This document shows positions 1 to 13,200 of a stretch of 64,000 bases of DNA, in pieces. This stretch comes from Crossaster papposus. Lineage: Eukaryota; Echinodermata; Asteroidea; Velatida; Solasteridae. The stretch covers positions 868,001 to 932,000 of the forward strand of contig JBAIAA010000804.1 of assembly GCA_037893245.1 (NCBI GenBank). Reading direction: 5' to 3'. The stretch's first letter is position 1. Each line of letters begins with the position of its first letter. Under the pieces are notes generated by a model. That model saw only the letters and a program-made list of their open reading frames with translations. It searched no databases and was not told the origin of the DNA. Position numbers and translations under genes: made by a program.

Positions 1-80
1 GACATATTCCGAGGCGCTTTAAGAAAAGTTACTGTACAATAATAATAAATTTCCAAGTCACTTGAAACAAAACAAGCATT

Positions 81-474
81 CTAATTATAAGTTGAGTTAA
101 ACATGAATGTTTTAAGGAGGCATTTGAAGGTTTGTAAAGATTGACAGCTACGAATTTCCTGAGGCAAAGAGTTCCATAGAGTGGGGGCCGAGACTGAGAA
201 GGCTTGGTCACCATACAATGTTCTAGTTCTTGGTATCACAAGAAGATGTTTGCCAGATGACCTTAGGTGGCGATGAGGGGAATACTGGGTGAGGAGATCC
301 TGCAGATATGTTGGTGCACTGTCATTGAGGGCTTTCCATGTAATTAGCATTAATTTGAAGGCAACCCTCTCTTTGACTGGAAGCCAGTGAAGATTTCTCA
401 GGACTGGAGTAATGTGTTCAAATTTCCGTGTTCGGGATAAGACACGAGCCGCAGTGTTTTGTACACGTTGAAGT
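81..474 (-). pseudogene. LINE reverse-transcriptase C-terminal fragment (CR1/L2-like)
   Basis: The - strand reads LQRVQNTAARVLSRTRKFEH, then ITPVLRNLHWLPVKERVAFK, then a segment with YLQDLLTQYSPHRHLRS, DQAFSVSAPTLWNSLP and a stop after FKCLLKTFMF. These are the standard thumb and C-terminal motifs of CR1/L2-type non-LTR retrotransposon proteins (LHWLPV, APxLWNxLP, FKxxLKTxLF). Only the 3' end is present. Confidence 0.85.
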
Positions 475-828
475 ATAAAAACACTTCTATTCCACTACTT
501 CCATACTATTTCTTAATCAAATATTTAGTTAGTAGGCATACCAAAGATTACAAATATCAATAAATCTGAAAATATAACACATCATTCATTATTCATTATT
601 TTGCAGTTTTATCCACTATACAAGTACTTGCCCTATTCCCATTTCCCTCTTATTTTGCCAGAAAGCCTCACAAATGGTGCTGTTCGAAGTACAGTTTTTT
701 ATTCTACTGGAATAGCTTCATAACACTATATTTATTTGTTATAGGGCTTGCAAGAAAATTGATTTAGAAGCTTACTCGGATGGGGTTCAGACCCATGACT
801 CCATGCTTACAACTAAACACTAGAAAAG

Positions 829-990
829 AGCATGATGTGATTTGGCATTTAAAGTGGACACAGTCATTTAGCAGGATGTGATTTCAACAAAGGATTTCAA
901 AAATCACACCTATAAATGCTCCAAATTTACATCCTCTACCAAATTCACATCCTGTATTAAATTGTTAAAATCCAAATTTACATCCACTAG
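829..990. repeat. CATCC/ACATCC dispersed repeat, copy 1
   Basis: GATGTGATTT on the left and several AAATTTACATCC/AAATTCACATCC words on the right. The same arrangement appears expanded at 15460-15770, so this is a dispersed inverted-repeat element with a short internal unit. Confidence 0.55.
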
Positions 991-1160
991 ACAAAATAAG
1001 GTGGGTTTTTTTTAAGTGCATATAGGGCATTTATGGGACATCTTTATGGGACACTATCTAACCAAAGCATTACAATTGATCAGTATAAACCCAAAGAATA
1101 GAGCTACTAAGAATGATCTACTTGTTATTTGATAATGAATGATTATATTTATTTTTACAG

Positions 1161-1211
1161 GCTTTTGTGAATCTGTTTTCGACAGTGCTGGGACGATGGG
1201 AAGAAACAGGG
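1161..1211 (+). CDS. aGPCR exon (GAIN domain, first exon seen)
   Basis: Preceded by TTTTTACAG and followed by GTAAAA. It reads [17 protein letters not shown] and ends in phase 0, joining to [10 protein letters not shown] of the next exon. Residues fit the helical subdomain A of a GAIN domain. It is short, so it rests on frame continuity with the next exon. Confidence 0.7.
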
Positions 1212-4200
1212 GTAAAATTTGTTGTGTTTCAAATCAAGATATTTTTTTAATTTTACCTGAATTTTGGTTTAAAAATCCAGGGATGGCAGTGCATGGCCTT
1301 GCTTTTTCTTTTCCCTCCAATTAATACCATAAGCTGTTTCAGCAAATCCACCGAATCAGCTCTTGTTTTTTCCTTTTTTTGTGTCTTTCTCTGTAGGATT
1401 TGTACACACTATTGTATCTACCTATACACTGCATTCATGCATAGACAAACAATACTGCTTGAGCATTTCCCAACATCCGCAGCAGCTCTGTTCAATTGTC
1501 ACAAGAAAAACACATTTTTTGTTTTGTTTGAAATTATTTTTTTTAGGATGTGTTAGTGAACAAAATTTGAATTGTAAAGGTAGGATACAGCATTGGTAAT
1601 TGCTTGAATTATCATGAATGGATAGATTTGGGAGGTTGTATTTTATAGTAAATATCATTTAACTGACCTGTCCGAAGTTTAAAGGTAGGATACACCATTT
1701 GCAGATATTGAAAATATTTTGTACCGAATTATTATGAAATATCTTACTCATCTGAAAGTAAATAATGATTCTAGGCATCCAGTAAAATGATTGCGCTAGA
1801 TATCCTGTTATTCTCAAAAATTGAATTTGATAAAGGACGGCGATCTCAAAAAAAAAATAACATAAGAATAACTGCTCGACGCCGGTTGGAAACAAACGCT
1901 GTTTTCGTGCTTTTCTCGATATCCATGATTGTAAAACTTCGGACAGGTCAGTTAAACGATATTTACTATAAAATACAACCCCCAAAATCCACCCTTTCAT
2001 GATAATTCAAGCAATTATCACAGGTATATCCTACCTTTAACAATCATGGATGCCGAGAAAAGCATGAAAAACGGCGTTTGTTTTTAACCAGCGTCAAGCA
2101 GTTATTCTTATGTTATTTTTGTTTTTTCGCAATCGCCAGCTGGCGATCGCGAATTTGTCTTTATAAAATTATATTTTTCATATATTTCATAATAATTCGG
2201 TAGTAAATATTTTCAATATCTGCAAATTTTTTTTTTTTTCATCATTTCTTAGGAACCCATCTCTATCAATGGTGATGAGGTGTTAGAGGTCATGGACGTT
2301 TTTCTGCTCAATTACGTTCAAGATCCAACTGTGGCTGAGAATGAGTCTATCTTCAGCAATGCAGTTGGTAGGTTAATTGGAATCTGTTTTTCAGACCATT
2401 GCAATGTATAACTCTGTGTTTAATCTCTAGTTCAGAAGTTTAGCTGGCCAAAATAAACTTCTTTCTTATATAAACATAGGCTACATGTAGGCCTAGATAT
2501 ATTGCATTATTCTTGTAGAAAGTTAGGCGTCATGTTTGACAGTTTTCTTAGAATCTGTATGGTACCGTTTGCATAATATGTGACCCACTCCACAAAAATG
2601 GGTATTATGTCACAAAACAGTGAAATTGAGTTATATACATGGTTAGAAAACCCACAGCATAAGCTTTTATTTGGTATATAACAAAACTCAATAGCCTCTC
2701 CCGTTCTGGGTATATAACATTTTGGCATATTGATTAATTTATTGGAGTTCAAACTACACAACTGAGAAAACAGGGTTTGAAAAAGCCGGCTTTATTAGTA
2801 CAACAGAAAAATGCACACAAAATTGTATTTTTTTCTACTTTATTCATCAAAATCAACATTTCTGTGAATTAAACCTGAAACTGTAGGTTTTAAAGATGTC
2901 AGTCATGACAAAAAAATGTAAATCACATTTTGATGAAATGTTTACTCTCTCAACTTTGAGTAGGCAATTGCATGATAATGCACAGCGCGACTTAATACCC
3001 TTTTTGTAGAGCCGGTCACATATTAGTTCTGCTACTGAACAAAATGTTCATTCCCTCATATGTGACCTGTTCCAACGAAACCCGGACAAAGTCGACTTTT
3101 TAGTTTTTCAGATTTTGCTTATTTCAAATTCTCTAGGTTCTCAGCTTTAAAATGATGTATCATTTACATACGTACCCCCACCCTATCTTCCCTGGGGTCT
3201 GGATTTAGTGATAAAACCCTGACAACCTAATTATGAGATAAACAGCTTTGAAGTTCAGAAAAACGTATTATTTCTATACACAAATGTTTCACAAAATTGA
3301 CAAAAACACACACTTCTGGTAGACGGATTTTGTTCAAATTTGAGGAGAGTGTAGATTAATAGTGAGTGACTTAGGAAAACCTAAAACCTCAAAATGGTAA
3401 AATCCATCCAGAAATTACTTCAGAAGTACATTGTGACAAAACACATTGTGCGACTTTGTCCGGGTTTCGTTGGAACAGGTCACATATCATCCAGCTCAGA
3501 TTTTTACAGTAAAGAGTAAGTATAAAAAACAGCATTTTTATATTCAAGGTCAATTTTATATGTAAATATGTGCGCCATCATGGTTTTTTAAAAGTACTTT
3601 TTATTTATTATTTGTTGTAATATTTTCGTACTTATTTCAGATGTACAGCTTGCTCCAATTGATGGGTCAGTTGTTCAGATGGACGACCACACAAATATTA
3701 CTATTCCGGCTGATGCCTTTGACTTTGGTGAGAACCATTTCTCTTTAACCCTAACCCCCTAGGCCTTACTTTGGGCTAAAGAACTGCGTACTACAGAATA
3801 CTACTTAGTATTTTGTAGCACTGGGTATCTCCTTGACTGATGATTGGGTGTGTACTGACAGAGTACAGATACTGCCAACTACAAAATACTAATAGTGGCA
3901 ATACAGGTCAGTAATACTTGCCTGGCAAAAAATGCAGTAGTCCAGCCTTGACCCATTAGTCCAGGAAAAATAAGTTTTGACCTCAAACAAATTGCAACAA
4001 ATAGTTTTAACATAGATATGATTATTGTAAGCAACAAAAATCTTAAATTTGGGGGGTTTCCTTGAACTTGTTCAAGTCTCTCACCTTAGGCAACCCTTCA
4101 CCTACTTGTTAGCCCAATTTAGGGACACATCATTTTTTCCAAGTTTTTGTTTGCTGGGCTAAATATCACAATGTTATCATTGTCCATATGATTTTCCATA

Positions 4201-7200
4201 AGGTTTTAATAGGATAACTGTGCCAGTAAGCAACTTGGTGAATTTGAAGCTCACCAATACTGACTACATGATGGTATCTGGAGACAGTGTAATGTGCGCA
4301 CATTTATAGGGTCACAAAGTTGTCATTTTGGATAATTACTGTGTTCTCATAATTATTCAGTCACTTATGTGCTTTAGCAAATGTTATTGAAGTAAGGATA
4401 TGTAAGTAGAATCACCAAAATAAACTTTTCAAAAAATAAAAATAAAATATATACCCAAATATGGGAATAAACATATTACATGGCAGGGATTAACGATTTA
4501 TGCAAATTAGACATATTTCCACGACTTGGATTTTTGTAGATTTTTAGTATGTAATTCTAGGGACCTTATAGAAGTGCACTGTGGTGAAAAACAATTTGTT
4601 GCAATTTGTTTGAGGTCAACAAAACAAAATTATGTATTTTGCCTAGACTACATTGCTGTGTCCCAAGTGACAATTTTTGCTGTAGAGTTTAGAACACCCC
4701 ACACAGCATACATGGGCCATGCACACTCAGCAAGCAGAGGTCCCCAATGCTAAAATGAGTGCAATGCGCCGTATTTTTGAACGTTGAGGGCGCTGTGCAA
4801 ACGGTATTGGGGGTATAATTAAAAATGATTAGAAGATGATTCACGTCAGTTTACATATTCTTACAGCTCAAAAAAAATTCATTTTTCAATATTCAATTTT
4901 TAGATAAAAGAAATGTTACTAAACTACTTCATTAAACTTGATTTTACCTGTGTTGGGTACCCAGAAAATGGCGTCTTACAGGAGCCCTCATGCGACCAGG
5001 AATACGGCGCATTGGGGGTGAAGTACCAAATACTAAAAATTACTACAGGCATTGCACACAAGTCAGTGAGAGTACTGCATACTACTTTTTACTACTAGTA
5101 GTAAAAAGTAGCATTAGGTAGGGTTAGGGTTAATACATAATTTCATAAAAATAAAACAACCAAAAAACCACTTTTATTTACGCTGTTTAGCCAGTTCGCG
5201 CCGAAGAGCGTATAGACACGCAAAGTTTTTTCCAGATTTAAAACAGATGACGCATACAAATGTCGCGAAAGGCCGGAAATGTCTGTCATGATCAGCAGCG
5301 AGCAAGGCCGGAAATACGTGGGTGTGCTTCCCGGTACCATCGACCTGAACCCGCCTCTGATCGAGTTTTGTTAAAAATAATCCCGCGCCTCGGCTCGGTG
5401 ATGTTAGATTAATCCCGGCAGGAATTGGTTAAAGAAATAAGACAGATTTGACAGCATTGTTGAGACACTAGTGATTCTTCGAGTTATTAATAAAAGTTGT
5501 TTAAAGGGATAGTATACGTTTGGTAATTGGAACCCACTGTTTGTTTCAATCCTATATAGTTATAGATATATCCCATCAAACTAACCTGTACAAATTTCAT
5601 TTCAAAAGGTAGTAGCGATTTTGTGATATTGCCGAAAATCTGGAGCAGTTATGTCCACGCAGAAAGAAGAATCTGCATTGGAATACACAATCTGAGAAAC
5701 GTCACTGCAGTAACGTTTCTCAGATTAAAATTTTTGGGAATAAAAAGTGATATCTTTTTCCATAACCGCAGTACTGCGAAGTGAAAAGTTTCTAAAAATG
5801 CATTATACTATCCAAAGCTGCTGTACTTCTTACCGAGTAAGTTTTTATTGCCATTTATTTTTGGACTAATTACCAAACGTATACATGTACGATCCCTTTA
5901 AACAAAAATTTAAAAATCTTCATTTTTTTTCCAGCAAAATCTTTTGAAAAAAGTTCTTCTAGAAAAATAAAAAGTGTTTTCATTGTCAAATGTGATCCAA
6001 CCTCAAAGTTACAAATCTTGCACAATGAAAATGTTGACAGCAAAGTAAACATTTTCACCCTCATAATATATATGTTTGGATATCCTTAAAGTGCCAAATA
6101 TTGTTACACTGACTTGTTTCAAGGGTTGGGTTCGTAGATGCTGGAAAAAACGTAGTTTGGCTCCCATACCCCACCTAAGGCATAACAAAAAAAATGTTAT
6201 GTTGGCGTAACGGGCCCAAAAAAATAGGGTAGGTAGGTATAGGGATTTTTTTTTTTTTTTCCTTTTTCCTTTTAGCAATGAAAATGATATGTTTTCTAAT
6301 TGTTTAAGCCGGTAGTGATACACAATAGCGTGTCCAGGTTCAATATATACACAATCCACACACACAACAATGAGAAACGGTCAGAAATGGTTTCAAACGT
6401 ATTTATAACTAGATTTATATGGATTTTAATCATTAAATTGAAAAAAAAATATCCAGGGTCGGCCGTATTTTTAGGGTCGGTCGGGGTACGCCAACATAAC
6501 ATTTTTTTTTTTTTTATGCCTAAGATGAAACAGAGCAATTTATAAATGTTGGGGAATTGTACAGTCAGGGAACCAGTCTACATGGCCTGTACTCGTTCAT
6601 ATCGATTAATATCGAACAAAATTGCGCACTATTAAATGTGGTAAATGAATGTGGGTAGTATTTGAAAGAAGTCAATTTTTTGTCAACGCTGGTCGAATGA
6701 CCAGCTTTTGAAATTGATATTAAAATCCCACTTTTCTTGAAAACCACATCACATCAGGTGCCGTGATTTCAGAGGATGTTTGAGACTAGTTATTCACTTA
6801 CAATCAAGTAAGCTAGGGTATTGAAAATTCTGAATTTTTTTTCTTTTTACTACAGACACCAAGAATGTCAAGGTCTTGATTTGCATCCTCAAGAAAGGAC
6901 TGCAGAATGTCCTGGAACCCAAAGGAAATGAACAGCCTATTGATATAGGACAGTAAGTCAAGAGTTTCTCTGTAAACTCCATTTTCTTGATTTATGAGAC
7001 TCGTACATAAAAACAAACTGAATTACTCTATTTGTAAACAAAAAATGCATTTTAATTTTTAAAGTTTAGGTATAATCTAAATAGATGAATTGTTTTGTTT
7101 ATTTTCTTTGTTTGTTTGTTTATGTTTTACTTTTTTTAGGAACTACTCTCAGAAGCCAACTTGGAACATCTCTGGTCCCATTGTTGTGATGCGGGTCTCT

Positions 7201-10200
7201 GGTCACTCTGGCTCAGTCATCCTGAAGAACCCTATCTTCTTTGAAATTCAAGTGGATCCGGTAGGTCATCTGTCAACAACTTTTTCATTTGTTGTCAGGA
7301 TAAAATGTGGCCGTTCCAACAAAACCTGAACAAAGTCGCACAATGTGTTTTATTACGATGTACTCATAAAGTAATTTCGAGGTGGAATTTTATTGTTTCG
7401 AGGTTTTGGGTTTTTATGAATCACGAGCTATTAATCTACAATCTCCCCAAATTTGAACATAATCCATCAATCAGAAGTGGTTTTTTTTTTCAATTTTGAG
7501 AAACTATTGTGTATGAAAATAATACGCTTTTCTGAACTTCAAAGCTGTTTATCTCATAATTAGGTTGTCAAGGTTTTATCACTAAATTCTTCTACCAGCG
7601 GATATAGGGTAGGGGTACATATATGTAAATGATACATCATTTTAAAGCTGAGAACCTGGAGAATTTGAAATCTAAAAAAATAAAATTGTCAACTTTATTC
7701 GGGTTTCGTTGGAGCAGGTCACCTTAGAGAGTTGATAGCTTCTGATTGGTTGAGACTCAATCGTGTGTATTAACATATAAACCGGCTTCAAGAACAAGCG
7801 AAAAAATGGCCCCCGAATCATCATTGATCAAGCATCATATAAACCAATGATTGACCAAATAATACAGTCCAACTGTAAATTGTAACAATACAGCAGTGAA
7901 CATCATCATAATATTACGTGTACATGAATAAAACACGCGTCAAATCTTGATAGCGCAGGCACGCCAAATGTATATGTAAATTGGTGATATAAAATTATGC
8001 ATGTTTGTGTCATGTTACGTACGGCGAGCGCACGGCAGAAGAAAACGGGAATCATGACTTTTTAAAAAGGGGCAAATATCACGCCAATCAAATATAGTTA
8101 ACAACATTTAATTAATTCGCCAAATTAATCAACATTACAGCATACAGCGTTTCAGTTAGTTTGCAACTCAAACCTCAAGCAGAAATAAACAAAGCATTAT
8201 GGCATTATATACATGCAAAGCAAATGAATTATCAATTAAGCACAAAATACACAAAGAGACAAAAATACAGTAATTAAGAAGCCGGTAAATTGGTTAATAA
8301 GCAAAAGTATACAGCAATTTATATTCGGCCAAATACCTTAATAAGGAACCCACAGGATCGACAGGCCCCGCCCAGCCAGTGCTCGTAATGGTATAGCGCA
8401 GCGGTCGGGCCAAGCATCTCTGCACGCTGCACCAGATCAGCCAAGACAGGTAGGTCAGCGTTGAACCCCGGGGACTTTAGCCAATAGGGCCACGACAGTC
8501 CGGTAGTCCGCCCATCTAGCACCATCAACCTCGGCCACGATCCAGCGATGACGAAGCGGCGGTTGCCAGACGAGATGCTGGCCCAACGCTGCGCTACTAA
8601 AAGTTGCACATAACGAGTCCATGTACACGGACACTGACTGAGGGCGAATTAAAGGTTGTTAGTCCTTTTATAGGGTAGCGTTTACTCGCGCATAGCCACT
8701 AATCTAGACATTCAAACATTCCAAAGGGGAGGACATACTCTAACAGATTAGAGGATTGAACGGGTTCGTAACAGTCGTAAGCGCATTGCATGGGATAGAT
8801 CAGTCATTAACATACAGTGAAGACCAGGTCCTCGTACTTTTATTCCTTAAATAATTTTTATAATCAATCAAGCATTGGTTTCAATCAAAGCAATCCTGAA
8901 TCAAAGATTGCAGCTGATGCAACAATTTTCCCATAAAAGTATTTTGTACTTTTCATAACTGGTTAGAAGAATCTTATAGCATTTCCAAATTCAGTCCTAA
9001 TTTTAGTTCTTCTTTATATAAAAAAACCCAAAAGCGGACTATACACTCAATCCAAGTTACAGAAACTTTTACAGACCATGTACAGGGTGACCGAAGAAAC
9101 AACATATACAATACACTGACACAAAATACAATACAACACACAGTAAATTAACCCAAAAGATATACAAGAATTCCCTCCCGGCATAAAAGACCACCCTTTG
9201 AAAAGGCAAGTTAGTGGCAGGGATGTAACTGCACATGAATCTCACACTTTTGTTTAAAAAAAAACAGGCAGGATAAAAAAAAAGATTTACAAAAAAAGTG
9301 AAAAAAATTGACAATCATTTGGTTTCTTTTCTTTGCGTCCCGTTTCTTGCAGTCGCTGGGAAAGAACCCTGTATGTGTCTACCAGACAAGCCTGTGAGTT
9401 ATGTCATTCATTATGTGTTTTTAATAAGCCCTTGACGCCGGGGAGCGGCTATGGCTGGGGCACACTATTCTGCAGGGATGTAGTCGAGTCCATCACAAGT
9501 CCCTGCAAGTCCATCACAAGTCCTTCAGTTCCAATTCAAATCATAAGCTATTCTAATCAGCTTTGACAAAAGCATTCTTTTGTCATTGTTCATCCAGTTA
9601 CTTGTGACTGCCTTTATGAAGGGACTTGTGACTGGCTTCACGAAAGGACTTGTGAACGGACATGCAGGGACTCGACTACAACCCTGCTAATCTGTCAGGA
9701 ATGCTCTTGTCAGCTGCGCTATGCTGTAGAACATGGCCTATGTGACAGGTGTACACTCTGATCCAATGTGCAAAGCAGCTGCTAGACAAAGGCTGCTGTG
9801 ACGTGCATTAATGCGTATAATTGGTTAAATTGAGGAACAACCAGTGTCAAAGAGCTAAATAAATTAAAACACTTAACCAGGTCGAGCCGGAATTATTTTA
9901 ACATCACCGAGCCGAGGCGCGAGATTATTTTTTTTTAAACTCGATCCAAGGCGGGTCAAGCCGATGGTACCGGGAAGCACACCCACGCATTTCCGGCCTT
10001 GCTCGCTGCTGACAGACATTTCTAACCTTGCTTGTGACGTGTTTATGCGTCATCCGTTTTGAATCTGGGGAAAACTTTGCTTGTATATACGTCCTCCGGC
10101 GCGAACTGGTTAAAGGGTACTTGAAATTCAAAACTTTAATACGGCGAAATATATGTTTTAATAATGCTGAATACTTAACAACTGCAAAAACTTCATATTT

Positions 10201-13200
10201 GTTTATGTTCGTTCATTAATCGTCACCCTAAAATAAAAAGCGATATGCGCCGTGGCCCGCCCATAAAAGATGACGTCACGGTAAGAATAGAGCATGGCTG
10301 TACCAGGCTAAGCCTAGCCTTGAATACAAGGCTATGCTGTATCCGCAACGTGGGATCATCGTTTGCCACAACACTAAACGTGTACATAGCCCGCAATGCA
10401 TTATTATACATACTTTGCTGGTTCTCATGCGTGCGGGGCGTGGGCGCGCACAACGGTACGGTGTACGCGTGTATGATTAGTACGTATAATGCATTGCGGG
10501 CTATGTACGAACGATAATCCCACGTTGCGGATACAGTGCAGCCTTGTATTCAAGGCTAAGCTTAGCCTGGTACAGCCACGCTATATTCTTACCGTGTGGG
10601 CGGGGCACGGCGCATATTGCTTTTCATTTTAGGGTCACGATTAATGAGCAAACCTAAACAAATAAGAAGTTTTTGCAGTTGTTAAGTATTCAGCGTTATT
10701 AAAGCGTATATTTCGCCATATTAAAGTTTTGAATTTCTATTCAAGATTTAATAAATAATAATATGCAGTTCTAATTAATAGCGCACATATCTACCAAGAC
10801 TGGTACTCATCAAGGCGCTGTGCCATTATTATCACTGCTCATTGGGCCCACAAAACATTCTGAATACCATCTCAGCTCAGTCCTTGGGAAGCATGCAGCT
10901 CAATGCTGTCATTTTCAGCATAAAGCAGCTAATAACAACCATCTCCGCCCTCATAGCTACCCATTTACTCCTGGATGGAGAGAAGCAATGAGTCACAAAG
11001 TGCCTTGCCCAAGAGCATAGCACCATAGTCCCAGGTCGGACTCGAACCCACAACCTGCAGCTTTAACCACAGGCGGCAAATTTAATGCCCCAGACCACGA
11101 GGCCATGGCACTCCACAAAAGATTTGACAGTACATAAAGTCGTGAGCCACATAACGACAGAGGATACCCTATTATGTTTTCCTTTATTCCTGTACTAGCT
11201 ATAACCATAAAGAAAGGAACAGATATAACCAAACTTTATTACCTCACACTTACCCGAACGATTGAAAACCAAATTCAGACAAAGAAACCGTCAAAGGTTT
11301 CTTGGTCGTAATACGATACAAGAGCATAATTTGCTAGCGTCATTACTTGTAGGACTTGCTTTTATGCTTTTTTTTCTTCTCTTTGTTGTAGAAAATGGTC
11401 TGGCAAGGGTGTAGAACGGGCCACGTATGACAAGAACAGGGCCACGGTCCTCTGCAAGACAACCCACATGACAAACTTTGCTGTGCTTATGGCTGTGGAT
11501 GGAGTCTTGGTATGCACTATATGTACTGCACCCCTAGTATACATGAATAAAGTGGTTGGGAAAGTTGCCCTCGTCCCCATGCTGTTTTTAAGTTTAACTT
11601 TGAAAAGGGGATTTTGTAGTTTTTAGCAATATAGTCCATCAGCCTGGTATCAAATGATCGAAAGAAGTAATAATAATAGGCAAGGTACACCTAGAGCTGG
11701 GAAATGTGTGATAGCATTATCAGAGTGAGCGGGGGCAGTTTTTTGGTGATTTTTTTTTCTTTCAAAATGGCCGCCAATATGCTTGTTACCGGATTAATTA
11801 TATGCGGTATTAGCATGTTTGCGCCCTTTTTATTTAAAGGGTGATAGTGCCCCAAAATCTGCAAACGCTGCAATGCCATCACATATATTTTCCAACTATA
11901 CAGGGGTGCATACCTTGCCAAAATTCACCATGAACATTATTTCCCTCATTTGATACCGACCAACTCCCCAGGCTGATGACCTAATAATTAGGAGTACAGA
12001 ATTATAGAAGTAATTTTTTAGAGGGGAAGTTGTCTTGAACTGTTTGTACACTTGTACTTTAAACTCCTTACAAGTATCTTAACCCTAGTGGTGCGAAATA
12101 CGGTACCCTCTGGAGACATGAACACAATGTGTACAATGGAGCCAAAACGTCTCCGGAGGGTAAATTTCTATAGATGAATAGGTCCCACTGGGAATTTAAC
12201 GAATTAGATTTTTGGATTTTACTTAAATTACTCACAAAAACTAGGATTAGGATGTGGGTTAGGGTTAGTGTTTGGGTTAGGGTATAATATAGGGTGTATA
12301 TTGGGTCGAAATTTCAACCCAGGAAAAACATTATGGTTAAAATGGGAGCATTTTGAAAAACGTGCTTGACTTTCTAACTTTTTTTTTTTACACGAGAACA
12401 AAGCCATGTCTCCACAGTGATACAAAAATGCGAATATGTGTACAAATGTGCATGATTCCATCATAAAAAGTGCCTTCTAATTGTATTCGCCAAATTAATG
12501 TAGACAAAAGTTATTCACTTTTGAAAGAGACATTGAACTAAAACGTCCCACCCCAATTTACTAGTACATGTACTTTCAGTTAATTATTTGCAGTTTAGGA
12601 CTATTTCAGACATTTTTGTGTGCATTATGGGCAGAAAAGCAATCCAAAATGGAGATGTTTTTTCAGAGGGTTAAAACAAAAGTTCAACATAAAAAATATC
12701 TTTATATTCGAATAAAACTTACAAATTGAAAGTGCATGTTAAATGAACTTTATCTTCCTTTTTGGTCCACTACTTGAAATTCATTAAATCATGTTAACCA
12801 GTTCGCGCCGGGATTATTTTAACATCACCGAGCCAAGGCACGGGATTATTTTAAACGAAACTTTATCTGAGGCGGGTTCAGACCGATGGTACCAGGAAGC
12901 ACACCCACGCATTCCGGCCTTGCTCGCTGCTGATAGACATTTTCGGCCTTGCTCGTGTCGTGTTTATACGTGTTTTCCCCGTTTTTAACCTAGGGAAAAC
13001 TGTGCGTGTATATACGTACTCCGGCACGAACTGGTTAAAGGAACTTTAACGAATTGAAATTCATTAAATCATGTTAATACTTGTTTTGGGGGTTTTGTAT
13101 ATGTGACCCGCTCCATCAAAATCAGGAATAAGTCTCGAAATTACTTTTTGAGATATGCACATATGTGTATCTTCTTAGGTTAATGAGTTATGGTCTGATG

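Noticed and set aside
10223-10517. ORFs of 76 and 90 codons on opposite strands
   Set aside because: Both lie in the foldback element and are reflections of the inverted arms.
12238-12300. TTAGGG-like telomeric repeats
   Set aside because: Units are irregular (TTAGGGTTAG, TTGGGTTAGG) and the run is short; interstitial simple repeat at most.
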